From Candidatus Segatella caccae (GTDB lineage: Bacteria; Bacteroidota; Bacteroidia; Bacteroidales; Bacteroidaceae): DNA of 19,316 nt. A model generated the notes under the pieces. That model searched no databases, was not told the DNA's origin, and saw only the letters and a program-made list of their open reading frames with translations. The position numbers and the translations under genes were made by a program. Shown here piece by piece: positions 7,107 through 13,272 of this stretch (positions are counted from its first letter, which is position 1; the number at the start of each line of letters is the position of its first letter). Where the stretch lies: NCBI GenBank assembly GCA_900556395.1, contig USOQ01000051.1, forward strand, positions 1-19,316, given 5' to 3'.

Positions 7107-7562
7107 ATGGATAGAAAAGAAGACGGTCTGAAGGCATTAGGTGCCAAGACCCAATACAGAATGGATTATGCGCCCGAGGTGCTCGAGACTTTCGTCAACA
7201 AGCATCCTGGCAACGACTACTGGGTGCGTTTCAATTGCCCCGAGTTCACATCGCTGTGTCCTATTACAGGACAGCCCGACTTTGCAGAGATTCGCATCAG
7301 CTACATTCCTGATGTCAAGATGGTGGAGAGCAAGAGTCTGAAGCTCTATCTCTTCAGCTTCCGAAACCACGGCGACTTTCATGAAGACTGTGTCAATATC
7401 ATCATGAAGGACCTTATCGCCCTGATGGAGCCCAAGTACATTGAGGTGACGGGCATCTTCACCCCCCGTGGCGGCATCAGCATCTGGCCTTATGCCAACT
7501 ATGGCAAGCCAGGCACCAAGTACGAGAAATTGGCCGAGCAACGTTTTGCTACGCACGAATAA
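7107..7562 (+). CDS. queF: NADPH-dependent 7-cyano-7-deazaguanine reductase QueF
   Basis: QueF reduces the nitrile of preQ0 to the aminomethyl group of preQ1, which is then inserted into tRNA for queuosine. The 151-residue protein is the short unimodular type. The nucleophile is Cys51 in EFTSLCPITGQPDFA and the catalytic Asp is Asp58, seven residues later as in B. subtilis QueF. The substrate/NADPH motif ESKSLKLYL is at residues 74-82, followed by RNHGDFHE. All key residues are present. It follows the preQ1-controlled transporter on the same strand and ends before a strong terminator. Confidence 0.97.
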   Translation: MDRKEDGLKALGAKTQYRMDYAPEVLETFVNKHPGNDYWVRFNCPEFTSLCPITGQPDFAEIRISYIPDVKMVESKSLKLYLFSFRNHGDFHEDCVNIIMKDLIALMEPKYIEVTGIFTPRGGISIWPYANYGKPGTKYEKLAEQRFATHE

Positions 7563-7649
7563 GTATTGGTTCAGGGCGTGTGGAGCTTACTTGCGAAAGT
7601 TGAGACATTCAAAAAACGTTTTAAGCACCGTTAAACTTATTGAATAAAG

Positions 7650-7689
7650 AAAAAAGGCAGGACTTCGATGATGGAGTTTTGCCTTTTTT
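7650..7689 (+). terminator. Terminator after queF
   Basis: GGCAGGACTTC (7656-7666) pairs over 11 positions, including G-U pairs, with GGAGTTTTGCC (7673-7683) around GATGAT, followed by six T. The A-run before the stem could let it act on the other strand too, but no minus-strand gene lies upstream of it. Confidence 0.82.
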
Positions 7690-7692
7690 ATG

Positions 7693-7700
7693 TACTTTTG
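7693..7700 (+). promoter_or_regulatory. Possible -7 box for the second redoxin gene
   Basis: TACTTTTG lies 36 bases before the ATG at 7737 and just after the queF terminator. No TTG is correctly spaced; the only TTTG (7678-7681) is too close, at 11 bases. Confidence 0.5.
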
Positions 7701-7736
7701 AGGCATTGAAAACAGAAAATATCAACATAAAAAACA

Positions 7737-8516
7737 ATGAGAACAAAAAGCTTTTTCATGGCTCTGCTGTCATTTGCCTCACTCACGGCATCTGCACAGC
7801 AGTCTGAAACCCAAACAACAGACAGTTTGGTCAAGGCCGCCTTCGTTATCGACGGTAAGTATTATTCAAAGGAACTCCCTACTGATGCAGCTGCTGCCCA
7901 GTCGATGGGATTCGTGAGTTTGGGCAAGGATTATATGATTGTAAACATCACCCTTCGCAAGGGAGCTACTGTGCCCCAGTCGTGGGCCAAGTATGAGATA
8001 CCCCGCAATCGTGTGAAAGGAATCGCCGAGATAGACGAAGAGATAAAAAACCGTGAGCTGATGAACAAGCGCATGTTTCCAGAGGGAGGCTATAAATATT
8101 TAGAACTTGAGGTAGGTAAATCTTTGCCAGGGCATTTTGCCGAGTATGACATCGATGGCAATCCATGGACCGACGAACTCATCAAGGGCCGAAAGATGGT
8201 TGTCAATGCCTGGTTCTCGGGCTGCGGACCCTGTCTGCGCGAGATGCCGATTCTCTCTGAATGGAAGGAGCAGTTGCCCGACGTGCTGTTTCTCTCGGTC
8301 AACTTCGAGAAGGCCGACAAGGTGCGTCGCATCACCCAGCAGCGTGGGTTCAACTGGAACCACATCTACGACGACAAGTATTTCGTGCGCTTTGTGGGCA
8401 CAGGCGGCTTTCCGCTCTTCCTCGTGCTCGACGAGAAAGGCATTGTACGCTATGTAGGCAATGGCACCAATGATGGCAAGCGGGCTGAGATACTGAAACT
8501 CATCAAGAGCTTGTAG
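7737..8516 (+). CDS. TlpA-like thioredoxin-fold protein
   Basis: This 259-residue protein has a cleavable Sec signal (MRTKSFFMALLSFASLTASA, cleavage probably before QQS), so it should be exported. Residues 30-115 form a domain I do not recognise. The thioredoxin domain covers about residues 125-259: NAWFSGCGPC with Cys163 and Cys166, VLFLSVNFEK, and the cis-proline at GGFP226. It is a single gene with its own possible promoter and a shared downstream terminator. It differs from the 361-residue redoxin upstream: no DUF4369-like domain, and a CGPC motif preceded by FSG, not ASW. The substrate is unknown. Confidence 0.88.
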   Translation: MRTKSFFMALLSFASLTASAQQSETQTTDSLVKAAFVIDGKYYSKELPTDAAAAQSMGFVSLGKDYMIVNITLRKGATVPQSWAKYEIPRNRVKGIAEIDEEIKNRELMNKRMFPEGGYKYLELEVGKSLPGHFAEYDIDGNPWTDELIKGRKMVVNAWFSGCGPCLREMPILSEWKEQLPDVLFLSVNFEKADKVRRITQQRGFNWNHIYDDKYFVRFVGTGGFPLFLVLDEKGIVRYVGNGTNDGKRAEILKLIKSL

Positions 8517-8554
8517 GAAGTCGCTATAACTCCTGAATCCTGCGAAAAATCAAA

Positions 8555-8590
8555 AAAAAAGAGCATCACCAGCAGGCGATGCTCTTTTTT
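8555..8590. terminator. Bidirectional terminator between convergent genes
   Basis: A-run, GAGCATC, ten-base loop, GATGCTC, T-run. It serves the redoxin gene ending at 8516 on the plus strand and the phosphate transporter gene ending at 8644 on the minus strand. Confidence 0.85.
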
Positions 8591-8643
8591 GTTTATCCTA
8601 TAGAAGCATAGGTGTTTATCCCTGTATAAGCGTAGAAGGAATG

Positions 8644-10890
8644 TTAGTTCTCCATGAACTTCTTGGCAGCTCTGAGCTGGTGTCTCATCACGCTGAGGAA
8701 CTCCTGGCTCTCCTGCAGTGTGTTCAGATAGACGAGTGAGATCTGCATCAGCGTGTTGTCTTTCATGTTCTGCAGACGGTCGATGTGCTTCTTGCGGATC
8801 ACTGAGAGCTCGTCCTTGCAGGCATCAGCCTCGGCGAGAATCTCACGATAGTTCTCATAGCGACTTGTCTCTATCTGTTCGCAGCTCATCTTCATCAAGT
8901 CGTTGATCTTCTGGCGTATAGGCATAAACTCGTTGATGTATTCAGTGGGCAGCGGGTTAAAATTGTTGTCTACGTGCTCCTTGATAGGGTCGAGCATACG
9001 GCGCAGTGAGTAGATGAACTGCTGGTTGCTGTTGGCACCCAGATGGAACCATGTGTTGCGCTCGATGGCAATCTCTAAAGGTGAGCGTTTCAAGCCTAAC
9101 ATCTCCTGGCGGCGGAACTTCTTCAGCATGTCCTGTTCCTTCTTCAGCTTCTTGTTGGCATGGCGAAGCTCGCGAGTGTTCTCGTTGGCAAGACCATCCA
9201 TGATGAGGTTGAACTCATTCAGTGCGAAGCGGCATACGAAGCTCTGTGTGCGTGACACCTGACGGCGAAGCAAGTCCCATACGATTTCCGGGTCGTGCGA
9301 GCGCATCATCAGCTGGAAGGTGCTTCCCTTGCTCTCCTCCTTGGCCTTCTTATTGTACTGAGCGTTGCTACGGATGAGCATCACGATGACGATGAGGATA
9401 AAGATTGTCTGCACAAAGATGCCACCAAAGTGCATCGCCAGGCAGACGAGGGCGCAGGCTGCGAAAGCTACACCGGCTGTGATAAACCATCCACCGATAA
9501 CACTCAGCACACCTGTCACGCGGAATACGGCACTCTCACGACTCCAAGCTTTGTCGGCAAGCGAAGAACCCATAGCCACCATGAAGGTAACGTAGGTGGT
9601 AGAGAGTGGCAACTTGAGGTTGGTACCGATGGTGATAAGCATCGAAGCCAATACCAGGTTGACGGCAGCACGAACCACGTCAAATGCCGCACTCTCTTCC
9701 AGCTCTACAGCGTTCTTGTCGAAACGGCTGTTGATCCACATTTTCAATGACTTAGGCATGAAACCGTTGAGCCAAGAGTCTACGCTCTGGCAGTTGCGCA
9801 CAATGACACGTGCTGCTGATGAACTGCCGAACATCTCGTCGCCCTCGTCCTGACGACTCAGGTCTACGGAGGTCTTGATCACGTTTTGTGCCTTCTTGGA
9901 GGTTGCCATGGCAACAATCATCACGAAGCCTGCTGCAAGCAGATAGACGGGAGTGGTCTTGGCACTGTCCATCAGTGATGTCATCAGGTAGCTGTCGGGA
10001 GCCACACCATTGGCATGGGTCATATAGTCGTTGTAAGAATCAAGACCAGCCAGTGGTACACCGATGAAGTTGACCAGGTCGTTACCTGCGAAAGCCATCG
10101 CTAAGGCAAAGGTGCCCATCAGCACGGTGAACTTGAAAATGTTGACGCGGCAGAGGTGCAGAAACTCCATCACGATGGCCGAAACCACGAAGGTGGCGCA
10201 TAGTAGCGAACCGATGTTCTGATCAATAAAGTCGCGCCATTCTGCTGGCAGATAAGGACTCTTGCCCAAGCCCTTCATAAAGATGAAATAGGAGAGGGAA
10301 GTGAAGGCGATACCTCCGAAAATGGCAATCGAATAGCGGGAGTGCTTGCGGTAGTTGAAGGTGAAAACCACACGCGAAATCCACATCACTAAAGCACCGA
10401 AAACAAAGGCGATGATGACCGATGAGAAGATACCCATAATCACCTCCAACGCCTTGTTGCTGTTGAGTAGTACACCATAGTTGAGGCTGTCGTCGCCTGT
10501 CATCTTCAGAGTGGCGAGGATGAAGGCTCCTCCCAACAACTCGAACACCAGCGAAACGGTGGTGGAGGTTGGCATACCTAACGTGTTGAACACATCCAGC
10601 ACGATGACGTCGGTTACCATAACGGCCAGGAAAAGCGTCATTACTTCTTCGAAGGTGAAGTGATCTGGACTCATGATGCCATGGCGTGCGATGTCCATCA
10701 TTCCCGAAGACATGATGGCTCCGAGCACTACGCCACAGGAGGCAATGATGAGTACTGTGCGAAACTTAGCCACCTTGGCTCCAATGGCCGACTGCAGGAA
10801 GTTGACAGCATCGTTGCTCACTCCCACGAAGAGATCAAACACTGCCAAACATAGCAGGAAGATCACAATACATAGATAAATTGTACCCAT
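8644..10890 (-). CDS. Inorganic phosphate transporter, Pit family, with C-terminal PhoU-like domain
   Basis: At 748 residues it is larger than a classical Pit protein of about 500. Residues 1 to about 505 form the PHO4/Pit membrane domain, with two inverted copies of the signature: GVSNDAVNFLQSAIGAKV (23-40) and AFAGNDLVNFIGVPLAG (267-282). It also has GMPTSTTVSLVFELLGG, and later LPLSTTYVTFMVAMGSSLAD. Residues from about 520 to 748 are soluble, charged and helical, and resemble PhoU-like helical bundles (LRRQVSRTQSFVCRF, then long Lys/Glu-rich helices). Such fusions are common in Bacteroidota and the tail may regulate uptake. The call of transporter is firm; ion coupling (H+ or Na+) cannot be read. 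The promoter lies about 215 bases upstream. Confidence 0.93.
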   Translation of the reverse strand: MGTIYLCIVIFLLCLAVFDLFVGVSNDAVNFLQSAIGAKVAKFRTVLIIASCGVVLGAIMSSGMMDIARHGIMSPDHFTFEEVMTLFLAVMVTDVIVLDVFNTLGMPTSTTVSLVFELLGGAFILATLKMTGDDSLNYGVLLNSNKALEVIMGIFSSVIIAFVFGALVMWISRVVFTFNYRKHSRYSIAIFGGIAFTSLSYFIFMKGLGKSPYLPAEWRDFIDQNIGSLLCATFVVSAIVMEFLHLCRVNIFKFTVLMGTFALAMAFAGNDLVNFIGVPLAGLDSYNDYMTHANGVAPDSYLMTSLMDSAKTTPVYLLAAGFVMIVAMATSKKAQNVIKTSVDLSRQDEGDEMFGSSSAARVIVRNCQSVDSWLNGFMPKSLKMWINSRFDKNAVELEESAAFDVVRAAVNLVLASMLITIGTNLKLPLSTTYVTFMVAMGSSLADKAWSRESAVFRVTGVLSVIGGWFITAGVAFAACALVCLAMHFGGIFVQTIFILIVIVMLIRSNAQYNKKAKEESKGSTFQLMMRSHDPEIVWDLLRRQVSRTQSFVCRFALNEFNLIMDGLANENTRELRHANKKLKKEQDMLKKFRRQEMLGLKRSPLEIAIERNTWFHLGANSNQQFIYSLRRMLDPIKEHVDNNFNPLPTEYINEFMPIRQKINDLMKMSCEQIETSRYENYREILAEADACKDELSVIRKKHIDRLQNMKDNTLMQISLVYLNTLQESQEFLSVMRHQLRAAKKFMEN

Positions 10891-10931
10891 TTATTATTAT
10901 TATATAATTTGTTGTTTCTGATTCTACCCGT

Positions 10932-11024
10932 GTTTTGCCAAAAGCTTGATGGGGGGAGCTAATATCACCATTCTTGCTTGCTCGCTTCTTGCTCGTTTTG
11001 CCAGAAGCTTGATGGGGTGTAGCT
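10932..11024. repeat. Direct repeat pair in the Pit leader
   Basis: GTTTTGCCAAAAGCTTGATG continuing GGG (10932-10960) recurs as GTTTTGCCAGAAGCTTGATG continuing GGG (10995-11024), both ending in AGCT, 63 bases apart. Between them are CTTGCT/CTCG units. Both lie between the proposed Pit promoter and the ATG, so they would be transcribed as part of the 5' untranslated region. Confidence 0.75.
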
Positions 11025-11106
11025 TCTTCTGATTCTGTACACAGGGGCAGTTTGCTCGCTTTTCTGTGTTCGCAAATAGGGTTATTCTTCCCCCTTTTTC
11101 TGGGTG

Positions 11107-11114
11107 CAAAGGTA
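11107..11114 (-). promoter_or_regulatory. -7 box of the Pit gene promoter
   Basis: TACCTTTG on the minus strand matches the Bacteroidota -7 consensus exactly. No good TTG lies 19-21 bases upstream, which suggests an activator-dependent promoter. The region where -33 should be is occupied by direct repeats (next entry). Confidence 0.6.
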
Positions 11115-11120
11115 CTGCTG

Positions 11121-11152
11121 AGATGTTACAGCCTATTTAAACAGATGTTACA
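11121..11152 (-). promoter_or_regulatory. Candidate activator site: direct repeats beside the Pit promoter
   Basis: TGTAACATCT occurs exactly twice on the minus strand (11152-11143 and 11130-11121), start to start 22 bases, two helical turns. The similarity continues upstream of each copy (TTAATAGGA and TTAAATAGGC). A weaker TGTAATCT lies at 11169-11162. The nearer copy ends six bases before the -7 box. The layout recalls response-regulator sites such as Pho boxes, but the sequence is not the E. coli box. Confidence 0.45.
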
Positions 11153-11248
11153 ATCCTATTAAGATTACATTCTGAAGTTTCGCGTGTTCGGAAGTTATGG
11201 TAGTTCGGAAGTTATAGTAGTTAAAGATGTTATCAATCAACACTTCAC

Positions 11249-11306
11249 ATTGGACGTGGCTTGCACTGGAGGCGTGCCTTGTACTGGGGAGGCGTGGCAT
11301 CTTGCC
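11249..11306. repeat. Imperfect tandem repeat, three units
   Basis: Units of 16-24 bases: ATTGGACGTGGCTTGC, ACTGGAGGCGTGCCTTGT, and ACTGGGGAGGCGTGGCATCT continuing TGCC. They share CTGG..GCGTG..CTTG. The last unit forms the left arm of the large inverted repeat. Confidence 0.6.
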
Positions 11307-11387
11307 CGCCCGTAATATTGTATATTGAGTTTTTTTAGAGGTTGGGACATTTTTTTATGGGCGGGCAAGATGCCACGCCCTCCCAGT
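11283..11387. repeat. Large inverted repeat (REP/MITE-like)
   Basis: GGCGTGGCATCTTGCCCGCC, plus one further C, at 11291-11311 is the perfect reverse complement of 11359-11379. ACTGGG/CCCAGT extends the arms to 29 bp with one mismatch and one G-U pair. The 47-base spacer is AT-rich. The arms are far more GC-rich than the surroundings. I cannot assign it to an insertion sequence. Confidence 0.85.
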
Positions 11388-11491
11388 GCCTTCCTGCTTA
11401 TAAAAAATGTCCCTTTAAAAAGAAGCTTTTTGCTATGCAGAAGTATAAAGCCGACTTGCCCCAATAACCCAATAACCCAATAACCAAAATA

Positions 11492-11520
11492 ACCAAAATG
11501 ACTTTGACCAAAATGACACA
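11492..11520 (-). repeat. Iteron-like repeat, left copy
   Basis: On the minus strand this reads TGTGTCATTTTGGTCAAAGT and nine further bases, identical over 29 bases to 12997-13025 on the plus strand. It is preceded on the plus strand by short CCCAATAA/CCAAAATAA repeats from about 11459. The two copies face each other across the HU-related and small membrane protein genes. Confidence 0.8.
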
Positions 11521-11528
11521 AACGAAAA

Positions 11529-11556
11529 CAGGCTCATCCTTTGAGGGATGAGCCTG
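11529..11556 (-). terminator. Terminator after the small membrane protein gene
   Basis: CAGGCTCATCC (11529-11539) and GGATGAGCCTG (11546-11556) form a perfect 11-bp stem with a six-base loop. On the minus strand it is followed by TTTTCGTTT. It lies 19 bases past the stop at 11575. Confidence 0.85.
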
Positions 11557-11574
11557 ATGAATCGAGTTTTTCTG

Positions 11575-11838
11575 TCAGGTCGCCCCAGGCTCAGTGGTGA
11601 CCTCGGTAGTTAAATGGTCACTGGTGACCTCGGCAGTCATGTCGCCCTTGGTGAGGCGAATGGTACGCCCTTGAGTTATTGTCTTCAGCAGCTGGGGCAA
11701 CTGTGCAAGTGTGGCGAATGTGAGGAGAAGTCCCACGGCTGTTAGCACGCTGGAGTCGATGACACCCATGGGCGGACTCAAGAATCCACCTACGAGCAGG
11801 AGGATGGAGAGAACTAAAGTGGTGTAAAATGTTTTCAT
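11575..11838 (-). CDS. Small two-helix membrane protein, unknown (holin-like layout)
   Basis: I do not recognise this 87-residue protein. From the ATG at 11838 it reads MKTFYTTLVLSILLLVGGFL, a first membrane helix. After SPPMGVIDSS comes a second (VLTAVGLLLTFATLAQL), then a short charged, Thr-rich tail (KTITQGRTIRLTKGDMTAEV). The frame is open further upstream to 11961, but that extension overlaps an inverted repeat and lacks protein-like character, so the inner ATG is preferred. It lies downstream of the HU-related gene on the same strand and before a strong terminator. In Bacteroidota, HU-related genes often precede small membrane proteins and an amidase; no amidase is here. Size and topology recall holins, but that is inference only. 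Confidence 0.6.
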   Translation of the reverse strand: MKTFYTTLVLSILLLVGGFLSPPMGVIDSSVLTAVGLLLTFATLAQLPQLLKTITQGRTIRLTKGDMTAEVTSDHLTTEVTTEPGAT

Positions 11839-11929
11839 AGTAGGATGGCTTAGATTGTTTTGGTTAATAAATGTTAATGTGTGGCATAATCTTTCGCTCC
11901 CGCGAATATATCTCCTATGGCTCTCGATC

Positions 11930-11955
11930 ATATTTTCGTGCAGCTCCGAAAATAT
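11930..11955. repeat. Inverted repeat between the two small genes
   Basis: ATATTTTCG (11930-11938) and CGAAAATAT (11947-11955) pair perfectly around an eight-base loop. It has no T-run of its own and may mark an mRNA processing or stability site. Confidence 0.5.
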
Positions 11956-12024
11956 AATCATCGGGCTATGCAGCCTGCTGCGTGTGCTGAAGCTACGTGA
12001 GAGCCGTTACAGGGGCTTCGTGGG

Positions 12025-12051
12025 GGGCAGTGAGCCTTTAGCCCACTGCCC
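12025..12051 (-). terminator. Hairpin just after the HU-related gene
   Basis: GGGCAGTG (12025-12032) pairs with CACTGCCC (12044-12051), extendable by GTG/CAC, six bases past the stop at 12057. There is no T-run, so it is more likely an mRNA 3' stabiliser or attenuator than a full terminator. Confidence 0.4.
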
Positions 12052-12056
12052 ACTGA

Positions 12057-12614
12057 CTATGCGTTCTCGCCGCCGTTCTCTTCACCGCCAGTCTGCGAGC
12101 CGCAGCCTCCAGTCTGTGAGTTATCACTGCCACCACCTGCGTTGTCAGTAGTAGGCTTCTTCTTGGCAGCCTCGAGGTCGACGGTCTTCTGACCCGTCTT
12201 CTCTGCCTTCAAGGTGGCAGCCTGAGCAGCACGACTTGATACAGGGTTAAACTGCGCCTTGCTTACCAAGTTCTCGAAGTCGACGCCAGGGGTAAAGATG
12301 ATGTTGACGGCCTTGATCTTGGCAGCGGTGAACTCCTCCGAACTTTCAGCGCCCTCGCTCTTGAGGGAGATGGAGAAGTCTCCGAGCTCGTCGAGCTGTA
12401 CCTTCTTGCCCTCCAAGAGCATCTCTACGAGGCACTGGCACATATCGGACAATACTCCCTTCACCTTACCACGGGTGTAACCGCCGTGATCTGCGATGTG
12501 CTCTGCGAATTGACGGAATGACATTACCTCGCTCACCTGTGCCTTGGCATAAGCCTTGGCAGCAGCTTCCTTGTCCATAGGGTTTGACATCATGTAAACA
12601 GAATAGTTAATCAT
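12057..12614 (-). CDS. HU-related DNA-binding protein (Bacteroidota HU_rel type)
   Basis: This 185-residue protein belongs to the Bacteroidota branch of histone-like HU proteins. Residues 1 to about 120 carry the fold: SEVMSFRQFAEHIADHGGYT, a helical DMCQCLVEMLLEGKKVQLDELGDFSISL typical of the HU core, then a variable arm region and VNIIFTPG. The C-terminal third is low complexity, with an Ala/Lys-rich part and a Gly/Asn/Gln tail (NAGGGSDNSQTGG). I chose the ATG at 12614 (MINYSVYMM, matching the family opening); upstream residues in the same frame have biased, non-protein-like content. It probably binds DNA non-specifically; its role is unknown. It heads a two-gene unit with the small membrane protein. 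Confidence 0.85.
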   Translation of the reverse strand: MINYSVYMMSNPMDKEAAAKAYAKAQVSEVMSFRQFAEHIADHGGYTRGKVKGVLSDMCQCLVEMLLEGKKVQLDELGDFSISLKSEGAESSEEFTAAKIKAVNIIFTPGVDFENLVSKAQFNPVSSRAAQAATLKAEKTGQKTVDLEAAKKKPTTDNAGGGSDNSQTGGCGSQTGGEENGGENA

Positions 12615-12765
12615 AGCTTGTGTGTGTTTGTGTGTTTGTAAATCGGGTTGATAATCTCTTGTTTTCCTCAGGCTTCTCACACTCATGGTTAAGATTGAAT
12701 GGCGGGCCCTTGCTCATCATCTTGGTTGGGGGTGTATGGCTTGCCGAGGTGAAACTTTCTGGGTG

Positions 12766-12773
12766 CAAAGATA
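12766..12773 (-). promoter_or_regulatory. Probable -7 box of the HU-related gene
   Basis: TATCTTTG on the minus strand fits TAnnTTTG, about 150 bases before the ATG. A second identical box with the same flanks (TGCAAAGATAATACAAA on the plus strand) lies at 12841-12848. Neither has a well-spaced TTG. The leader between holds no other gene. Confidence 0.5.
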
Positions 12774-12996
12774 ATACAAATCGAATGCAATATAAAACGA
12801 GTTTACTTGTTTTTATTGCTGAGATGCAGTTTATCTTCTGCAAAGATAATACAAAAAATGATAGGTTGTTCATTTGTAGAATGACTTGTTAGGCAATAAA
12901 GTGCACGATGTTGCTGCAAGTCGTTAAGAATGTGCGAGTTATGGATTACGATTTTTTTCTCTTACGGGAGAAATGCGTATGTAGGCATACTGCAAG

Positions 12997-13045
12997 TGTG
13001 TCATTTTGGTCAAAGTCATTTTGGTCAAACTCAAATTGGTCAAAC
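12997..13045 (+). repeat. 15-base tandem repeats, left arm of palindrome element
   Basis: Three units in phase: TCATTTTGGTCAAAG (13001-13015), TCATTTTGGTCAAAC (13016-13030) and TCAAATTGGTCAAAC (13031-13045). Their reverse complements form the right arm at 13145-13179. The regular 15-base spacing and conserved core resemble iterons or operator arrays. Confidence 0.85.
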
Positions 13046-13068
13046 TCGTTTTAAGGTGAAAAAAAGTT

Positions 13069-13120
13069 CTAAAAATAGTATATATAAATAAAATATTTTA
13101 TTTATATATACTATTTTTAG
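13069..13120. repeat. Perfect 52-base palindrome
   Basis: The left half starts CTAAAAATAGTATATATAAA and its 26 bases are exactly mirrored in the right half, with the centre between 13094 and 13095 and no spacer. It is almost entirely A/T. It sits inside inverted 15-base repeat arms (12997-13045 and 13145-13179), making a 183-base symmetrical element. Confidence 0.95.
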
Positions 13121-13144
13121 ACATGAAAATATACTTCAAAAGTC

Positions 13145-13179
13145 GAGTTTGACCAAAATGACTTTGACCACTTTGACAC
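13145..13179 (-). repeat. 15-base repeats, right arm of palindrome element
   Basis: GAGTTTGACCAAAATGACTT and the following 15 bases are the reverse complement of the left arm at 12998-13032 with three mismatches. They contain two 15-base units in inverted orientation. Confidence 0.85.
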
Positions 13180-13272
13180 CATCTTGGGATAGTATGTGTC
13201 TTACGAATAAGGGTGTTTATATGTGGGGGTAAGTAGGTGTATGACATGAAACAGGATTGCCTCATAAGATGA

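Noticed and set aside
10924..11109. Minus-strand open frame of 61 codons upstream of the Pit gene, with PIKLLAK twice
   Set aside because: It starts only with TTG, has no support for translation, and its repeated residues are explained by the nucleotide direct repeat at 10932-11024.
11237..11521. Minus-strand open frame of 94 codons
   Set aside because: It runs through the large inverted repeat and the short tandem repeats; its sequence is translated repeat DNA with no protein-like pattern.
12997..13179. CRISPR array
   Set aside because: The 15-base units are directly adjacent without unique spacers, and the second cluster is inverted; no cas gene is nearby.
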